From Candidatus Omnitrophota bacterium (GTDB lineage: Bacteria; Omnitrophota; Gorgyraeia; B26-G9), in the NCBI GenBank assembly GCA_018817165.1, contig JAHITY010000059.1, positions 1-51,612 of the forward strand: 51,612 bases of DNA. Direction: 5' to 3'. The notes beneath the pieces were generated by a model. That model was not told the DNA's origin. It searched no databases and saw only the letters and a program-made list of their open reading frames with translations. Positions 51,526 to 51,612 of this stretch are shown one piece after another. Position numbers and translations under genes: made by a program. How positions within the stretch are numbered: position 1 is the first letter of the stretch; every line of letters starts with the position of its first letter.

Positions 51526-51612
51526 TAGGTATTTAATTTGATCCTTGATTTTTTAATTTTAATAAGCTGGTTATTATCATTTTGTTGGTAAAGATTTACT
51601 GTTTCTGAAGCG

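Overview
The window is about 37% G+C by eye and reads as a chromosomal segment of a Gram-negative (diderm) bacterium. It carries Kdo synthesis genes (kdsA, kdsD, kdsC), lptB, a secretin with PilO/PilP-like partners, a PorV-like barrel and a porin. The mix of apgM-type phosphoglycerate mutase, a C25 peptidase with a CFI-box C-terminus, giant YD-like repeats, c-di-GMP parts and dispersed palindromes resembles uncultivated lineages such as Omnitrophota. That lineage guess is inference at modest confidence. Almost everything is on the minus strand; only the last gene (GGDEF) is on plus. No phage, insertion sequence, CRISPR array or rRNA was seen.

Layout in + coordinates. 1-2392: two exported proteins, a window-truncated FlgD-Ig surface protein and an S74-chaperone protein, with a terminator-like leader. 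2489-2903: a palindromic repeat cluster and the fba terminator. 2965-15057: a long minus-strand run, read kdsA-kdsD-kdsC-lptB-hpf-ptsN-yvcK-ptsH-ptsI-nucleotidyltransferase-metK-ahcY-fba. It covers lipopolysaccharide core precursor, a regulatory phosphotransferase chain, SAM/SAH turnover and glycolysis. 15318-22106: one 2262-residue exported YD-like repeat protein, preceded by a c-di-GMP-I (GEMM) riboswitch with an unusual 64-nt insertion. 22860-26880: PilZ-hom-thrC-apgM. 26936-27013: tRNA-Pro(GGG). 27184-36632: housekeeping genes gpsA, plsY, der, pgsA, lepB, lepA, a phosphohexomutase, rpe and an M16 peptidase.

37248-45405 is a nine-gene operon: acylphosphatase, phosphoesterase, exported helical protein, metallo-beta-lactamase-fold hydrolase, PilO-like, PilP-like, secretin, C25 (gingipain/PorU-like) peptidase and PorV-like barrel. 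45791-50284 holds a chemoreceptor, a periplasmic helical protein, a porin-like barrel and a lipoprotein. 50448-51401 is a diguanylate cyclase with a degenerate receiver domain and an apparently leaderless transcript.

How the parts may work together: the GGDEF protein could make c-di-GMP, and a PilZ protein and the GEMM riboswitch could read it, the latter controlling the giant surface protein. The most unusual candidates are (1) that riboswitch-controlled giant YD-like protein, which has no Rhs core or toxin, and (2) the PorU/PorV-like pair at the end of a pilus/type II-like secretin operon. Intergenic regions carry several families of palindromic repeats.
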